NCBI RefSeq assembly: GCF_001613045.1 | Contig: NZ_BDBP01000037.1 | Location: forward strand, 27,645-91,644 | Source of the DNA: Nocardia lijiangensis NBRC 108240 | Lineage (GTDB): Bacteria > Actinomycetota > Actinomycetes > Mycobacteriales > Mycobacteriaceae | DNA length: 64,000 nt | Reading direction: 5' to 3' | Part shown: positions 17,822 through 26,800 of the stretch, one piece after another | Numbering within the stretch: position 1 is the first letter of the stretch | Layout of the letters: every line of letters begins with the position of its first letter | The notes under the pieces: model-generated | The model's input: the letters and a program-made list of their open reading frames with translations, nothing else | Database searches by the model: none | Told to the model about the DNA's origin: nothing | Translations under genes and position numbers: made by a program

Positions 17822-18705
17822 CGCAGCCCCCAGGCGCGGCTCCACAACCGTGGTTGCCGCAGTTCGGCGCGGGCACCACCGGCAGGGGCGTCGGTGACGC
17901 TGATCGGCAACAGGGTCGGCGGGGTTCGGGGCGGGATGCGGTGCATGAAATGCAGCCCGCCGAGTCGACCGATGAGGTTGGTGCCGTTGAGGTCCCGGAC
18001 GTAGAGGCGGGCGGGGTCGAGGTCGATGCGGGCACCGCCTTCCCGGTCGCCGAGCATCGGCATCTCGATCATGCGGGTGCCGTACCGGCCTCCAGGGGTT
18101 CGCCGATACTTCTTCCCGATCCACGACACATCGGGGACACGCCACTTCCCGCGGGTGAGCAGCCACTTCTGAGCCATTTCGAGGTCGGTGGGGTTGGAGA
18201 CCTCGATGAACCCCTCACTCGATCCCGCCCCGGTTTCCCAGGAGGTGACCTTCATGGGTTCTTCCCACATCGGCTGCGCGGCCGTGACCGCCATTGGCAC
18301 AACCGATTTGCGCAGTAGGTGGGGGTCGCGTTCGGACTCGAACTCGATGCTTTTGTCGAGTGCGAGCCACAGCCAGCGGGTGGAGCGTTCGGTGCTGATC
18401 TGCAATTTCGTCAACGTGGCGTCGGGGTCCCAGGCGTCGAGTTCGTAGTCCCAGGCGTTGCGCCACGCCGAGTCCCGCTGCTCCCATTCCTCGGGGTCGG
18501 CGCCGTGGATGTTGACCGCGAAGGTGATGTCCCGCTTGAGATACCGTTTGCCCTGGTAGGTCGCGCCGCGCTGGTAGACCGAGGACTTGTAGCTGGTCGT
18601 GACCGGGGCGTCTCCGATCCCCTTCGGGCTCGTCGCCAACGTGATCACGTCCCGATCGGCGTCGGGGCCGTTGATGATCCAGTGCGAGTCATCGACGCCG
18701 AACAC
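17818..18705 (-). CDS. Distal tail / minor tail protein
   Basis: 295 residues from GTG 18705. Phrases such as DVITLATSPKGIGDAPVTTSYK and YLKRDITFAVNIHG match the distal tail protein family that joins the tail tube to the tail tip in actinophages. The frame stays open upstream and a strong AGGAGG (18752-18747) lies just inside the end of the tape-measure gene. The only codons at a suitable distance are an ACG at 18741 and a CTG at 18738, both in frame, so the true start may be non-canonical and add 11 residues. The stop overlaps the ATG of the Gp37-like gene. Confidence 0.75.
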   Translation of the reverse strand: MFGVDDSHWIINGPDADRDVITLATSPKGIGDAPVTTSYKSSVYQRGATYQGKRYLKRDITFAVNIHGADPEEWEQRDSAWRNAWDYELDAWDPDATLTKLQISTERSTRWLWLALDKSIEFESERDPHLLRKSVVPMAVTAAQPMWEEPMKVTSWETGAGSSEGFIEVSNPTDLEMAQKWLLTRGKWRVPDVSWIGKKYRRTPGGRYGTRMIEMPMLGDREGGARIDLDPARLYVRDLNGTNLIGRLGGLHFMHRIPPRTPPTLLPISVTDAPAGGARAELRQPRLWSRAWGLR

Positions 18706-18740
18706 TTCGACAGCAACGGAATCTGGGTGTACCAGCAGCG

Positions 18741-21700
18741 TTATCGCCTCCTGGCGGTGTATTGCAGAGCCCGCAGATCAGCGATCTGCTGTGCACGGCG
18801 GTAGCCCTCGTCGATGTCACGGGTCTGCACGGTGATGTGGGTGGAGTTGTCGACGTTCGACACCGGTCCCGCCGTGGGAGTGGGTGTCGGCGCGGGTGGC
18901 GGAGCGACCTGGCTCATCAGCGACTGGTAGTCGGCGGCCCCGGCCGCGCGAGCGGCGCGGGTGGCTTCGAACACTTCGTAGGAGCGCCGGTAGTCGTCGA
19001 GTGCTCGCGCGCGGTCGGAAGTGAGCAGGTCCGGGGCGCCGACGACCGACAGCGCGTCATCGAGCTGACCACCCAGGAACTCTTCGCCCGCAGTGGTGAA
19101 CCGGTCGACAGCGTTGGCGCTCAGGGTTTCCCAGGTGTCCAGACCCAGCCCGGTGCGGGCCGGGTCGGAGAGTCCGCCCTGGGTTTGGCCGGGGACCGGT
19201 AGAGCGAGGGAGTCGATCAGTTCCCGGAACCAGCGCCATTCCTCGTTGGTGAGGACCGCTTCGGGCTCGCCGGAGGTGTTCCAGCCGAGCGTGCCCGGCT
19301 CCCACACTCCCCCGTTGTCGTAGCCGTGCCCGTGCCCCCACTGCTCGGACAGGTCCATGCCGTAGCGGGCTTTGTAATACCTGAGTGCGGCGACCATGTT
19401 GGCGAAAGGGTCACGCCGGTCGTTAGGCAGGCTCGGATCGCGGTAGGCGGCAAAGGTTCCCGGAATGATCTGCAACAACCCGACACCCGCCGCCTCGCCG
19501 GTGCCGTTGATGTCGACGATCTGCTGGGCGATGCCAGGATTACCGCCGGACTCGGATTGAATCTGGGAGAGCATGATGTCGACCTGGGCCGGGTCGAAGC
19601 CCTCTCGTTTGAGCGCTTCGAGCGCCAGCGTCCGCCACCGCTGCACCGCCTCCCCTGGCGGCAGCCCCGGAGTAGTCGAGCCACCCGCCGACGCGGCGTG
19701 CCCGCCAATCAGCTGAGCGGCGGACTCGCTGACTTGGCGCAGCAGCGCGGCGGGGACTTGCCCGATACCGCCGCCGAAGTCCGGGATCGCGTCGGCCAGC
19801 GCTTGCACTGGGGTGAGGAACAGCTCGGCGATGCGGTCGCGCAGGCTGCTGGTGACGCGGTCGAAGCGGTCGGCCGCCCAGTCGGTGACCGACCCGAACA
19901 GCCCGCCACCATCGCGGAATCGGGGAAGGTGCCCGGCGAGGGCGGCGCGGCGCAGGTGCAGCATTTCGGTGTGTCCGCCGACGGCGTCGACTTCGGCGCC
20001 AGTCCAGACATGCTCATCCCGCGACAGCAGCGCGGGCACCGAATCCGAGATTCGCGAGCCGGGGCCGGTGATCTGGCCTTCGACGGCGGGGCCGCCGGTG
20101 GCGCGGCGGGCGACCGGGATCAGCGGCACGTCACCGGCCCATTCGGGCAGGACCGGTAGGACGATGCGGATGGCGTTCCACGCGCCGCGGAAGCCGCCGT
20201 TGACGACGTGCTCGATCACCCAGTTGATCGGTGCGGCCATCCGGTCACGCAGCCCGTCCCAGGCGTCGCCGATGCCGGAGACAATGCCCGACACCCGTTC
20301 CCGCAGCGCATCCAGCGAGTCCCCGAAATTGCTCAGATCCAGCACTCCGCCGAGCAAAGCGTCAGGGAGCCGATCGGCCAACCATTCCCGGATCCACCCG
20401 AACGCCTCGACCACCAGGCCGATCGTGTCGATCAACGTGAACAGCGCGCCCTGAAAGATGTTCAGGCTGGTCACATCTCGCAGCCAGTCCAGAAACTCAT
20501 ACAGCTTTTCGGCGGCGCGCCCAATCCCCACCGCCAGGTTGGCGAGGTTGGTGACGGTGGTGCGGATGTCTTCCCAGAACGACCGCATCGTTTGGCGGCC
20601 TTCGGGTGAGTTCAGCCAGGCCGAGAACCGGTCCAGGTTGGCGACCATCGAATCGATCATCGACTCGCCCGACGGTTCGGCGGTGTCGAGCAGACCCCCG
20701 AGCGCGGAACCGATGGAGGTGACCAGGTCCCACACCCGGCCGAGTGCGTCGATGGACTCGCGCAGGAAGTCGCGGAACCGGTTCTGCCCATCTGCGCTTT
20801 CGGCCCAGGCCCGGAAGTCGGCCATGGATTCGGCGAAGCCGCGGGCGGCGCCGGGCAGGAACTCCGAGCCGACACCAGCCAGCGACAACAAGCCTTGGAG
20901 GAGGTCGTTGACACCGGCGAGCAGCGGGCCGATCGCGGCCTGGGCGTTGGTGAAGATCTTCTCCAACGTGGCCCCAGTCGCTGGGGACGCCAGATCGGCC
21001 AGGATGTCGCGCACCCCGGCGTTGATCACTGCGGCGATGCCCGCCAGGCCCTCGCGGACGCGGCCGAGCTGGGCATCGGCCAGGCCGACGACGGAGTCGG
21101 CGAGGCCGGTGAACAATGGTTCTTGGACCGCCATCCGGAAGCTGGTCCACTGCCCGCCGAGCCCGCGGATGGTGGTGACGAACTCCTGCGCCGACGGCGA
21201 CAGTCGCGACATCGCCCGGTTGAATGCTTCGACCGCTGGGGAGGCTTGGGTGGCGGCCGCGGCTACGGCGGCTCGCGCGTCGGCGAGCCCTTGTTCGGCG
21301 TCGGCGAGGCGTTCGCGGGCGGCGACGACCTCGTCGCTGTCCTCGATCCCTTTGGCTTGGGCGTCGGCGGCTTGTTCGTCGATGTCGGCGCGGCGGGCGC
21401 GGGCCTCGAGCAGCGCTTGTTCGGCGGCGGCGATGCGCTGGTTAGCGCGCACGTACTCGAGCGGATCGGTGGATTGCAGCTGTGCGAGGTCGCGGCGAGC
21501 CTCGGCGATCGACAGCAGCGCATCGCCTTCGTTCAACGCCGCACCACGGGCTTGCAGCTCGAGGTCACGCAGCCGGCGGGCCGCGTCGGCGTAGGCGGTG
21601 TTGAGATCGGTGCGGGCGCGCTCGACACCGCGGGTGGCCTGCTGCTCGCCACGCTGAGCTGCGGCGACCGCGCGGGCTTGGCTGGCGGCGTCGCGGCCCG

Positions 21701-22310
21701 CGGATTCCGACATCTGCCGTGCCGCGGTGAACGCCGCGCTGACCCCGGAGACACCGACGGCGATCGCCGCGATCCCGGAGGCCGCGGCCGCTGCGGCCGC
21801 GGGCAGCAAGGCGAGGGTGCCTGCGGCTTGGGCGGCGACAGCGACGAGCGGGAACAGCGATCCGACGATCAACGCCAGCACCGCGACTTTGAGCGCGGTG
21901 ACCGCCGCCGACGCCAAACTCATGGCGAGGTTGAATTGGCCGAGACCGGATCCTGTGGGGCCGAGCTGGTTTCGGAGTTGGGCCAGCAGGGCCAGTAGCA
22001 GCATCAGCTGGGCGTGGTCGAAGGTGATGCGGATGTTGATCGACAGGTTCCGAAACGGAGCGAGCGCGGTGTGCAGGCGTGTGGCGAAGCCGGTCATGTC
22101 CGGGATCACCCGCACACCGATGCTCGGTTCCCGTCGCCACGACAAACGCGTGCGCAGCAGCTCGCTGAACTCGCTGAGATCGGGAACGACCCTCAACCCG
22201 TAAGTGATTTGTACGCGCTGGAGCTGGATGCGGATCTGGTTGACGAAGTTGCGGGCCAGCTCAGGGAAGACAGTGAGCCGAGCAGAGCCCGCGGAATACG
22301 CTTGCGCCAC
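18741..22310 (-). CDS. Tape measure protein with lysozyme-like domain
   Basis: About 1189 residues from GTG 22310; the frame open to 22388 overlaps the upstream chaperone gene. The N terminus has short beta-like repeats (IQLQRVQITYGLRVVPD, SIGVRVIPD, LSINIRITFD), then hydrophobic helices around residues 160-220. Long Ala/Arg/Glu-rich coiled coils follow (QAADAQAKGIEDSDEVVAAR). Near residues 915-1025 is a transglycosylase-like domain (MLSQIQSESGGNPG, GLLQIIPGTF, MVAALRYYKARYG). The protein sets tail length and helps DNA cross the wall. Its length predicts a tail of roughly 180 nm by the usual 1.5 Å per residue rule. Frame and domains are intact. Confidence 0.9.
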   Translation of the reverse strand: MAQAYSAGSARLTVFPELARNFVNQIRIQLQRVQITYGLRVVPDLSEFSELLRTRLSWRREPSIGVRVIPDMTGFATRLHTALAPFRNLSINIRITFDHAQLMLLLALLAQLRNQLGPTGSGLGQFNLAMSLASAAVTALKVAVLALIVGSLFPLVAVAAQAAGTLALLPAAAAAAASGIAAIAVGVSGVSAAFTAARQMSESAGRDAASQARAVAAAQRGEQQATRGVERARTDLNTAYADAARRLRDLELQARGAALNEGDALLSIAEARRDLAQLQSTDPLEYVRANQRIAAAEQALLEARARRADIDEQAADAQAKGIEDSDEVVAARERLADAEQGLADARAAVAAAATQASPAVEAFNRAMSRLSPSAQEFVTTIRGLGGQWTSFRMAVQEPLFTGLADSVVGLADAQLGRVREGLAGIAAVINAGVRDILADLASPATGATLEKIFTNAQAAIGPLLAGVNDLLQGLLSLAGVGSEFLPGAARGFAESMADFRAWAESADGQNRFRDFLRESIDALGRVWDLVTSIGSALGGLLDTAEPSGESMIDSMVANLDRFSAWLNSPEGRQTMRSFWEDIRTTVTNLANLAVGIGRAAEKLYEFLDWLRDVTSLNIFQGALFTLIDTIGLVVEAFGWIREWLADRLPDALLGGVLDLSNFGDSLDALRERVSGIVSGIGDAWDGLRDRMAAPINWVIEHVVNGGFRGAWNAIRIVLPVLPEWAGDVPLIPVARRATGGPAVEGQITGPGSRISDSVPALLSRDEHVWTGAEVDAVGGHTEMLHLRRAALAGHLPRFRDGGGLFGSVTDWAADRFDRVTSSLRDRIAELFLTPVQALADAIPDFGGGIGQVPAALLRQVSESAAQLIGGHAASAGGSTTPGLPPGEAVQRWRTLALEALKREGFDPAQVDIMLSQIQSESGGNPGIAQQIVDINGTGEAAGVGLLQIIPGTFAAYRDPSLPNDRRDPFANMVAALRYYKARYGMDLSEQWGHGHGYDNGGVWEPGTLGWNTSGEPEAVLTNEEWRWFRELIDSLALPVPGQTQGGLSDPARTGLGLDTWETLSANAVDRFTTAGEEFLGGQLDDALSVVGAPDLLTSDRARALDDYRRSYEVFEATRAARAAGAADYQSLMSQVAPPPAPTPTPTAGPVSNVDNSTHITVQTRDIDEGYRRAQQIADLRALQYTARRR

Positions 22311-22326
22311 CGGCTCACCCGCCTGT

Positions 22327-22788
22327 CTAGGTCTGCACCCCCAGGCGTGCGAGGACGTCGAGGACCTGGTCGCGGTCAGCGCGGGCACGCGCTTGGGCTT
22401 CAGCGGTCATCGGTCGTGGCTCCGGCGGCAACGGCGCGGCCGGGCGCTCGGCGAACACCGAGGCGACCACGCGAATGAGTTCCTTGGTGACGTCGATGTG
22501 CCGCAACGCCAGCAGCGCGGGAAGGTCATAGTGCAGCGGTGAAAGAGGCTGCGGCTCAACGGCTTCGCTGTCGTCCTGTCGGGCGCGTAGTTCGCCGAGT
22601 TCGGGGTCCATCAGCAGCGCGGCCTGGTAGTGCGACCACATCGGCAATCGCCGCAACAGGCGGAGCAACTGCGACCACGGGCGCTCGCCGCGCATGTAGT
22701 CGAGCAGGTCCCAGCCGCGGGTGAACAGGTCGGCCTCGATCTCCTCACCGCGCTCGTCGATGAGGAGCACGAGGCCCGTCAGCCCCCC
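22327..22788 (-). CDS. Tail assembly chaperone, frameshift-encoded C-terminal part
   Basis: This frame (…LLIDERGEEIEADLF to …LARLGVQT, stop at 22327) has a possible GTG at 22770 but no ribosome-binding site, and it overlaps the end of the upstream chaperone gene in the -1 frame. A -1 slip on the G6 run at 22788-22783 joins the upstream GELPGG to LTGLVLLIDERGEE. This is the conserved G/GT organisation of long-tailed phages: the long fusion is made at low frequency, binds the tape measure and is absent from virions. The tape measure gene follows, as expected. Confidence 0.8.
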   Translation of the reverse strand, partial: GGLTGLVLLIDERGEEIEADLFTRGWDLLDYMRGERPWSQLLRLLRRLPMWSHYQAALLMDPELGELRARQDDSEAVEPQPLSPLHYDLPALLALRHIDVTKELIRVVASVFAERPAAPLPPEPRPMTAEAQARARADRDQVLDVLARLGVQT

Positions 22789-23180
22789 GGTAACTCACCT
22801 GCCTGCTTGGGATCGGGCAGGGCGTTGAAGTGGCGGTTGATGGCGTCGAACAGTGGCCACAGCACCTCGGCGGGCTCCTCGCGCACCACCGCCCACACCG
22901 CGTCGAACCCGTCCCCGCACAGGGCTTCGAACAACTCCCGGATCCGGCCCACGGGCATGTCCTGCCCATCCAGCAGCGCGGCCAACGTCAGCACTTGCCA
23001 CACGGTGTCGGGTTCGTGGATCGGTGTGGCCGGGGTCGTGCCGTCGAACATGTAGGGCGGCTTGCGTTTCTGTTTCCGGGTCGCGCGGGCTTCGTCGCGC
23101 ATCTGCAACCACGTCGACTTCTCGGGCGCGCTGACGTCGGTGTTCTTGCGGCGGGCTTTGCGGCGTCGTGAGGTTGCCAT
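22779..23180 (-). CDS. Tail assembly chaperone (G-like)
   Basis: 133 residues. It starts with a basic tail (MATSRRRKARRK) and has an acidic/hydrophobic middle (DTVWQVLTLAALLDGQDMPVG) similar in layout to actinophage tail assembly chaperones. It lies between the tail tube gene (1-bp gap) and the tape measure. Its own stop at 22779 comes directly after the GGGGGGC slip site, so most ribosomes end here and a minority continue in the -1 frame. Confidence 0.8.
   Translation of the reverse strand: MATSRRRKARRKNTDVSAPEKSTWLQMRDEARATRKQKRKPPYMFDGTTPATPIHEPDTVWQVLTLAALLDGQDMPVGRIRELFEALCGDGFDAVWAVVREEPAEVLWPLFDAINRHFNALPDPKQAGELPGG
22782..22788 (-). promoter_or_regulatory. -1 ribosomal frameshift site (GGGGGGC)
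   Basis: On the - strand the sequence TTA CCG GGG GGC TGA places a run of six G directly before the chaperone stop. Slipping back one base reads CCG GGG GGG CTG ACG and continues into the downstream open frame without a stop. G6 slip sites of this type are known in many mycobacteriophage tail chaperones. Confidence 0.8.
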
Positions 23181-23181
23181 G

Positions 23182-23856
23182 TCAGGTCGCCTTTCCTGTG
23201 CCGATGGTGAAGCCCATCGGGATCACCAGGTCTCCGATGCCGGGCCCGCACAGGACGTTGCGCAGCGAGTAGCCGAGCTTGTCGTCGACGGTGGCCTTGA
23301 CCGTGATCGGCCAGGAGGCGATGTTCTCGGCGTTCCACTGCTGCTGGCCGACCTCGGTCACACTGGCGCGCGGCATCACCCGCAACACCCACTTCTCCCG
23401 CGCGCCGACACCGTCGACGAACAAGAAGATGATCCGGTAGTGGATGGTGTCGGGTGAGGTGGGTTCGTTCCACGACAGTTCCTTGGTCACCGGGTCGGCC
23501 TGCACGTCGGCCAGGCTGCGCCCCGAAACCAGCTCGAGGACTGGTCGTTTGAACTCCTGGGCGGTGAGGGTGGCGCTCATGTCGCGTTTGACGATGTCGG
23601 AGCGGGTCGGTTCCAGCCACCCCCAGCTCTCGGTCTCCGAGAGCTGCTGTTCGGGCCGGAACTGCGGGCCACCGGACTTATCGATCAATCCGAGCGACGA
23701 GAAGCCCTGCAAGGACTGAAATTTGGCGTCCGCGCCTGCAGTGAACGCGATCGGCACCGGCACCGACATCGGCGCGAGCAGCACCGCGCCTTTGAGTGGT
23801 TTGAGCAGCAGGTCCTTGTTCGCGTCAACGATCTGCTCGAACGTAGCTACTGCCAT
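23182..23856 (-). CDS. Major tail (tube) protein
   Basis: 224 residues from ATG 23856 with a TAGGAGG ribosome-binding site. The features PLKGAVLLAPMSVPVPIAFTAG, GWLEPTRSDIVKRDMSATLTAQEF and LFVDGVGAREKWVLRVMPRASVTEVG, followed by a C-terminal GIGDLVIPMGFTIGTGKAT, match siphovirus tube proteins of actinophages, which polymerise into the tail. It directly precedes the chaperone genes. The EACC1/caspase island separates it from the tail terminator gene, an interruption not found in the standard gene order. Confidence 0.8.
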   Translation of the reverse strand: MAVATFEQIVDANKDLLLKPLKGAVLLAPMSVPVPIAFTAGADAKFQSLQGFSSLGLIDKSGGPQFRPEQQLSETESWGWLEPTRSDIVKRDMSATLTAQEFKRPVLELVSGRSLADVQADPVTKELSWNEPTSPDTIHYRIIFLFVDGVGAREKWVLRVMPRASVTEVGQQQWNAENIASWPITVKATVDDKLGYSLRNVLCGPGIGDLVIPMGFTIGTGKAT

Positions 23857-24113
23857 AGATACCTCCTAAAATTCGCTGGTTGGCGATGGTTTCAGGGCCG
23901 GCGCCCCCTCGGGTACCTGATGACTTTCACTTGCCGGTCAGTGGGCTTGGTCGGCGCTCACCTGTCCGCGTAGCGGGCTCGGCCAAGCAAGAAGCCGGGA
24001 TGTCCTCAGCTCACGGCAGATTCGGCCACCGATAGGGAACGCGGCGGATACTATCGACGCCAGCATTGTCAACTGTGGCCCTGTACGCAGGGTCTCGGTG
24101 GAGGAGGGGTTTC

Positions 24114-24524
24114 GTGCATTCGGAATCGGCTTCAGAGGCGAGGATAATTGTCGAGGGGCAGGATGCGGATCTGGAGTCGTTGCGTACATGGTTGCGGCGT
24201 GAGCCCGAACTCCGGGGGAAGGTCCGAACAGTCACGGGCCCGGTGCCGACGGAGGCGATGGGAGCGTTGGCCGAGCTAGCAGTGGCGTTGGCAGCGACCG
24301 CTCCCATCGCCACTGCTCTTGCCCGGTCCATACCGCCATGGTTGTCACAACGGACCATCGGGCGAACGGCGGATCTCACTGTGACGGTAACTGGGCCCGA
24401 CGGCAGGAAGGTCTCGCTGTCCGCGAAACGCGTCGCCGATCCGGAATCACTGCTACGGGAGGTTCTGGAATCTCCCGATACACCATCTGCGCCCGATGAG
24501 GCCGGCACTGAAAATGACCGGTGA
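24114..24524 (+). CDS. EACC1-like effector-associated protein
   Basis: 136 residues from GTG 24114, which has GGAGGAGGGG 5 bp upstream. The sequence SEARIIVEGQDADLESLRTWLRREPELRGKVR, a glycine/alanine-rich helix (residues 47-75), then DLTVTVTGPDGRKVSLSAKR matches the effector-associated constant component 1 (EACC1) family. In actinobacteria, EACC1 proteins are encoded beside caspase-like peptidases or other effectors in predicted conflict systems and are thought to sense or gate the effector. The stop overlaps the caspase gene by 11 bp. The pair lies on the strand opposite to the phage tail operon. Confidence 0.75.
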   Translation: MHSESASEARIIVEGQDADLESLRTWLRREPELRGKVRTVTGPVPTEAMGALAELAVALAATAPIATALARSIPPWLSQRTIGRTADLTVTVTGPDGRKVSLSAKRVADPESLLREVLESPDTPSAPDEAGTENDR

Positions 24525-26397
24525 ATACCCTGATGTGCGCTTGCCTTCCCCTGAGGGTTCGTACGCAATCTTAATCGGCACTAGCACATATCGATACAGC
24601 GGCCAACCTCCCACACTGACTGAGTTGCCCGCTGTCCGGAACAACCTCAGCGAGTTGGCGTCTATTCTCTCCGATCCCCACTTCGGCGGGTTGCTACCTG
24701 ATCATATCCAAGTAGTGCTGGATCCCACCGATATCGGCGTCGTATACAGGGCCGTCCGTTCGTACGCGAAGATGGCGACAGATACACTGATCGTGTACTT
24801 CGCGGGACACGGTTGCATCGGAGGGTTCCGTGACGAGCTGTATTTGGCGCTAACGACTACCGATCCTGACGAACTGAGCGTCAGCGGCTTCGCATATTCT
24901 CACATACGAGAGATCTTGCTCGACAGCATCGCCCTGAACCGAGTAGTGCTCCTGGACTGCTGTTTCAGCGGGCAGGTTATCGACGCCATGTCCAACGACT
25001 TCGTCGGCGGGCAGATCGGCATCCGGGGCACGTACGTTTTGACAGCAGCCCGAGACAATGGAATCGCAAAAGCTTTTCAGGGTGCACACTTTACCGCGTT
25101 CACCGGCGAGCTTGTCCGCCTCCTACGGTCTGGCGTGCCAGGGGCGCCTGAATTTCTGACGTTCGGCATGATCTATCGGGAGTTGCTGCGAGCCACAATA
25201 GAAAACAATCTCCCCACGCCCGGGCAGCAGAACACCCATACCGTCGACTCTCTTGCGATAAGCCGCAATGCTCATTACTCGGTAAAGGTTCCCCGCGCGG
25301 CGCCGGTCACCAGCACTCATCACCACCCGACACCGTCAGCATCGAAAACACTGGAATCACCTGCCCGACAGAGTGTCCTTTCACACGGTTTACAGACGGG
25401 TAGGCCACGCCGACCAATATCTGATCTGGGAAGAATATCGGCTAGAGCGATACGACAACACCCAGGACGCATCATTTTCCCTGTTGCTCTCGGCCTCTTT
25501 TTCGCTACAGTGATTCTCAGCCTTCAGCTAGAGGCCAGATGGCATAATTCCTGGGGAAGAACCATTTCATTGGCGGTTATCGACGGCGGACTTACGCCGA
25601 CGCCAATTTCGCCGGCAGCCCAGATATCGACTACGCTATTTTTCTTCTCCGCATATAGCCCCGGACTGTTCGCATTTGTAGTGCATCTGAGTGCCACCGG
25701 GGCATTGATTTTCTACTTTGGTGACGATATCTGGCGCGCATCGGGGCGCCTGATAGCCGGTGTAGCAGATCGAACAAAACGAGGCTTCGAATACCGCATA
25801 GGTCTTTCGCTCGCGCTCGGGACGGCGGCATCGGCCGCAGCACTGCTCGCGTTAGGGCATCAGATCGATGCTCTGGATATCGATCGACAATCGACCGCGA
25901 TATTGATGATCGGCATAGCGGTGATCCTCGGCATCAGTGAAGCAAGCGGACGAAAAGCGCGCGACCTCAGCGAAATAAATTTCCGAGATGTTGGCATATT
26001 CGTCGCCGTGCAACCCATTGCGCTCACAACGGGAGCATCGTTTGCGCTCACACTTGCCGCAGCTCTATTTCTCGGATTCACGAGACAGGCCGCACTCCGA
26101 TACTCACTATTGGTCGCAACATGTACTGAAGCATACTGGCAGTCCAAATTCTGGTTGGCAATGCTATCTCTCGACAAATCCGCCAAGAGCTACATACCCG
26201 AGTGGCCACATGTGACGGTAGCGTTGATTATTTCATTCATCTGCGCGTACGCCGCAATCGCATTAATGTTGCGGTATTCGGTACGTCACACATTCTATCC
26301 TTTCGTTGTATACGGGATCGCATTCGGGGCGGCGGTGCTGGTCGCGGTGAATATCGGCCACGGAATGATCGATAGATATCTGGTGAGCGCTCAGTGA
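24514..26397 (+). CDS. Caspase-like peptidase fused to multi-pass membrane domain
   Basis: 627 residues from ATG 24514 (24496 is an alternative). Residues 15-250 form a caspase/metacaspase domain: YAILIGTSTY at the first strand, catalytic H99 in VYFAGHGC and C150 in LLDCCFSG. A polar linker (about 255-320) leads to some seven or eight predicted membrane helices (for example IIFPVALGLFFATVILSL, AAQISTTLFFFSAYSPGLFA, FYPFVVYGIAFGAAVLVAV). The domain order suggests a membrane-anchored protease effector that kills or disables the host cell or damages the membrane once triggered by the EACC1 partner. The membrane half is clearly less GC-rich than neighbouring phage genes, a sign of separate origin. 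Confidence 0.8.
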   Translation: MTGEYPDVRLPSPEGSYAILIGTSTYRYSGQPPTLTELPAVRNNLSELASILSDPHFGGLLPDHIQVVLDPTDIGVVYRAVRSYAKMATDTLIVYFAGHGCIGGFRDELYLALTTTDPDELSVSGFAYSHIREILLDSIALNRVVLLDCCFSGQVIDAMSNDFVGGQIGIRGTYVLTAARDNGIAKAFQGAHFTAFTGELVRLLRSGVPGAPEFLTFGMIYRELLRATIENNLPTPGQQNTHTVDSLAISRNAHYSVKVPRAAPVTSTHHHPTPSASKTLESPARQSVLSHGLQTGRPRRPISDLGRISARAIRQHPGRIIFPVALGLFFATVILSLQLEARWHNSWGRTISLAVIDGGLTPTPISPAAQISTTLFFFSAYSPGLFAFVVHLSATGALIFYFGDDIWRASGRLIAGVADRTKRGFEYRIGLSLALGTAASAAALLALGHQIDALDIDRQSTAILMIGIAVILGISEASGRKARDLSEINFRDVGIFVAVQPIALTTGASFALTLAAALFLGFTRQAALRYSLLVATCTEAYWQSKFWLAMLSLDKSAKSYIPEWPHVTVALIISFICAYAAIALMLRYSVRHTFYPFVVYGIAFGAAVLVAVNIGHGMIDRYLVSAQ

Positions 26398-26434
26398 AGT
26401 CTGGAGATCGACCGGTAGACAGACAGGGCATTAA

Positions 26435-26800
26435 CTACATTGCACGGAACGTCAGTTGATACACCGCCGTCAATCGTCGGTCGGTCGGATCAAGTGACGG
26501 GCCATCCTGGCCGCCGGTGATCTCGCGGGCGGTGTCGATGAGAACGTCACCGGCGAGGGTGCCGCCGGATTCGGTGATCCGCTGGCGGCACGCTTCCTTG
26601 ATCCGTTCGGCCTGCTCGTCGGTGTCGGCGTAGGTGTCCACGCGCACGATCGGGCGATCGGTGATGCCGTCCTCAGCACCGCCGATGCGGCGGACAACGG
26701 TGTAGGGCAGTCGTTGTCCGGGTCGTCTGCTCTTGACGGTCGGGACGATCGGGGTGAGCAGGGTGATGAGCACTTCGTGCACGTTCGGGTAGGTAGGCAT
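26435..26800 (-). CDS. Tail terminator-like protein
   Basis: 121 residues from ATG 26800, which touches the stop of the preceding gene; GTG 26803 is an alternative. It starts PTYPNVHEVLITLLTPIVPTV and ends in DRRLTAVYQLTFRA, the shape of the small alpha/beta proteins that cap the tail tube. Such genes precede the tube gene in siphovirus maps. Here the EACC1/caspase island lies in between. The assignment comes from size and order. Confidence 0.65.
   Translation of the reverse strand: MPTYPNVHEVLITLLTPIVPTVKSRRPGQRLPYTVVRRIGGAEDGITDRPIVRVDTYADTDEQAERIKEACRQRITESGGTLAGDVLIDTAREITGGQDGPSLDPTDRRLTAVYQLTFRAM

Noticed and set aside
22311..22388. N-terminal extension of the tape measure protein
   Set aside because: It overlaps the chaperone gene, reads as arginine/serine-rich noise, and a good GTG start exists at 22310.
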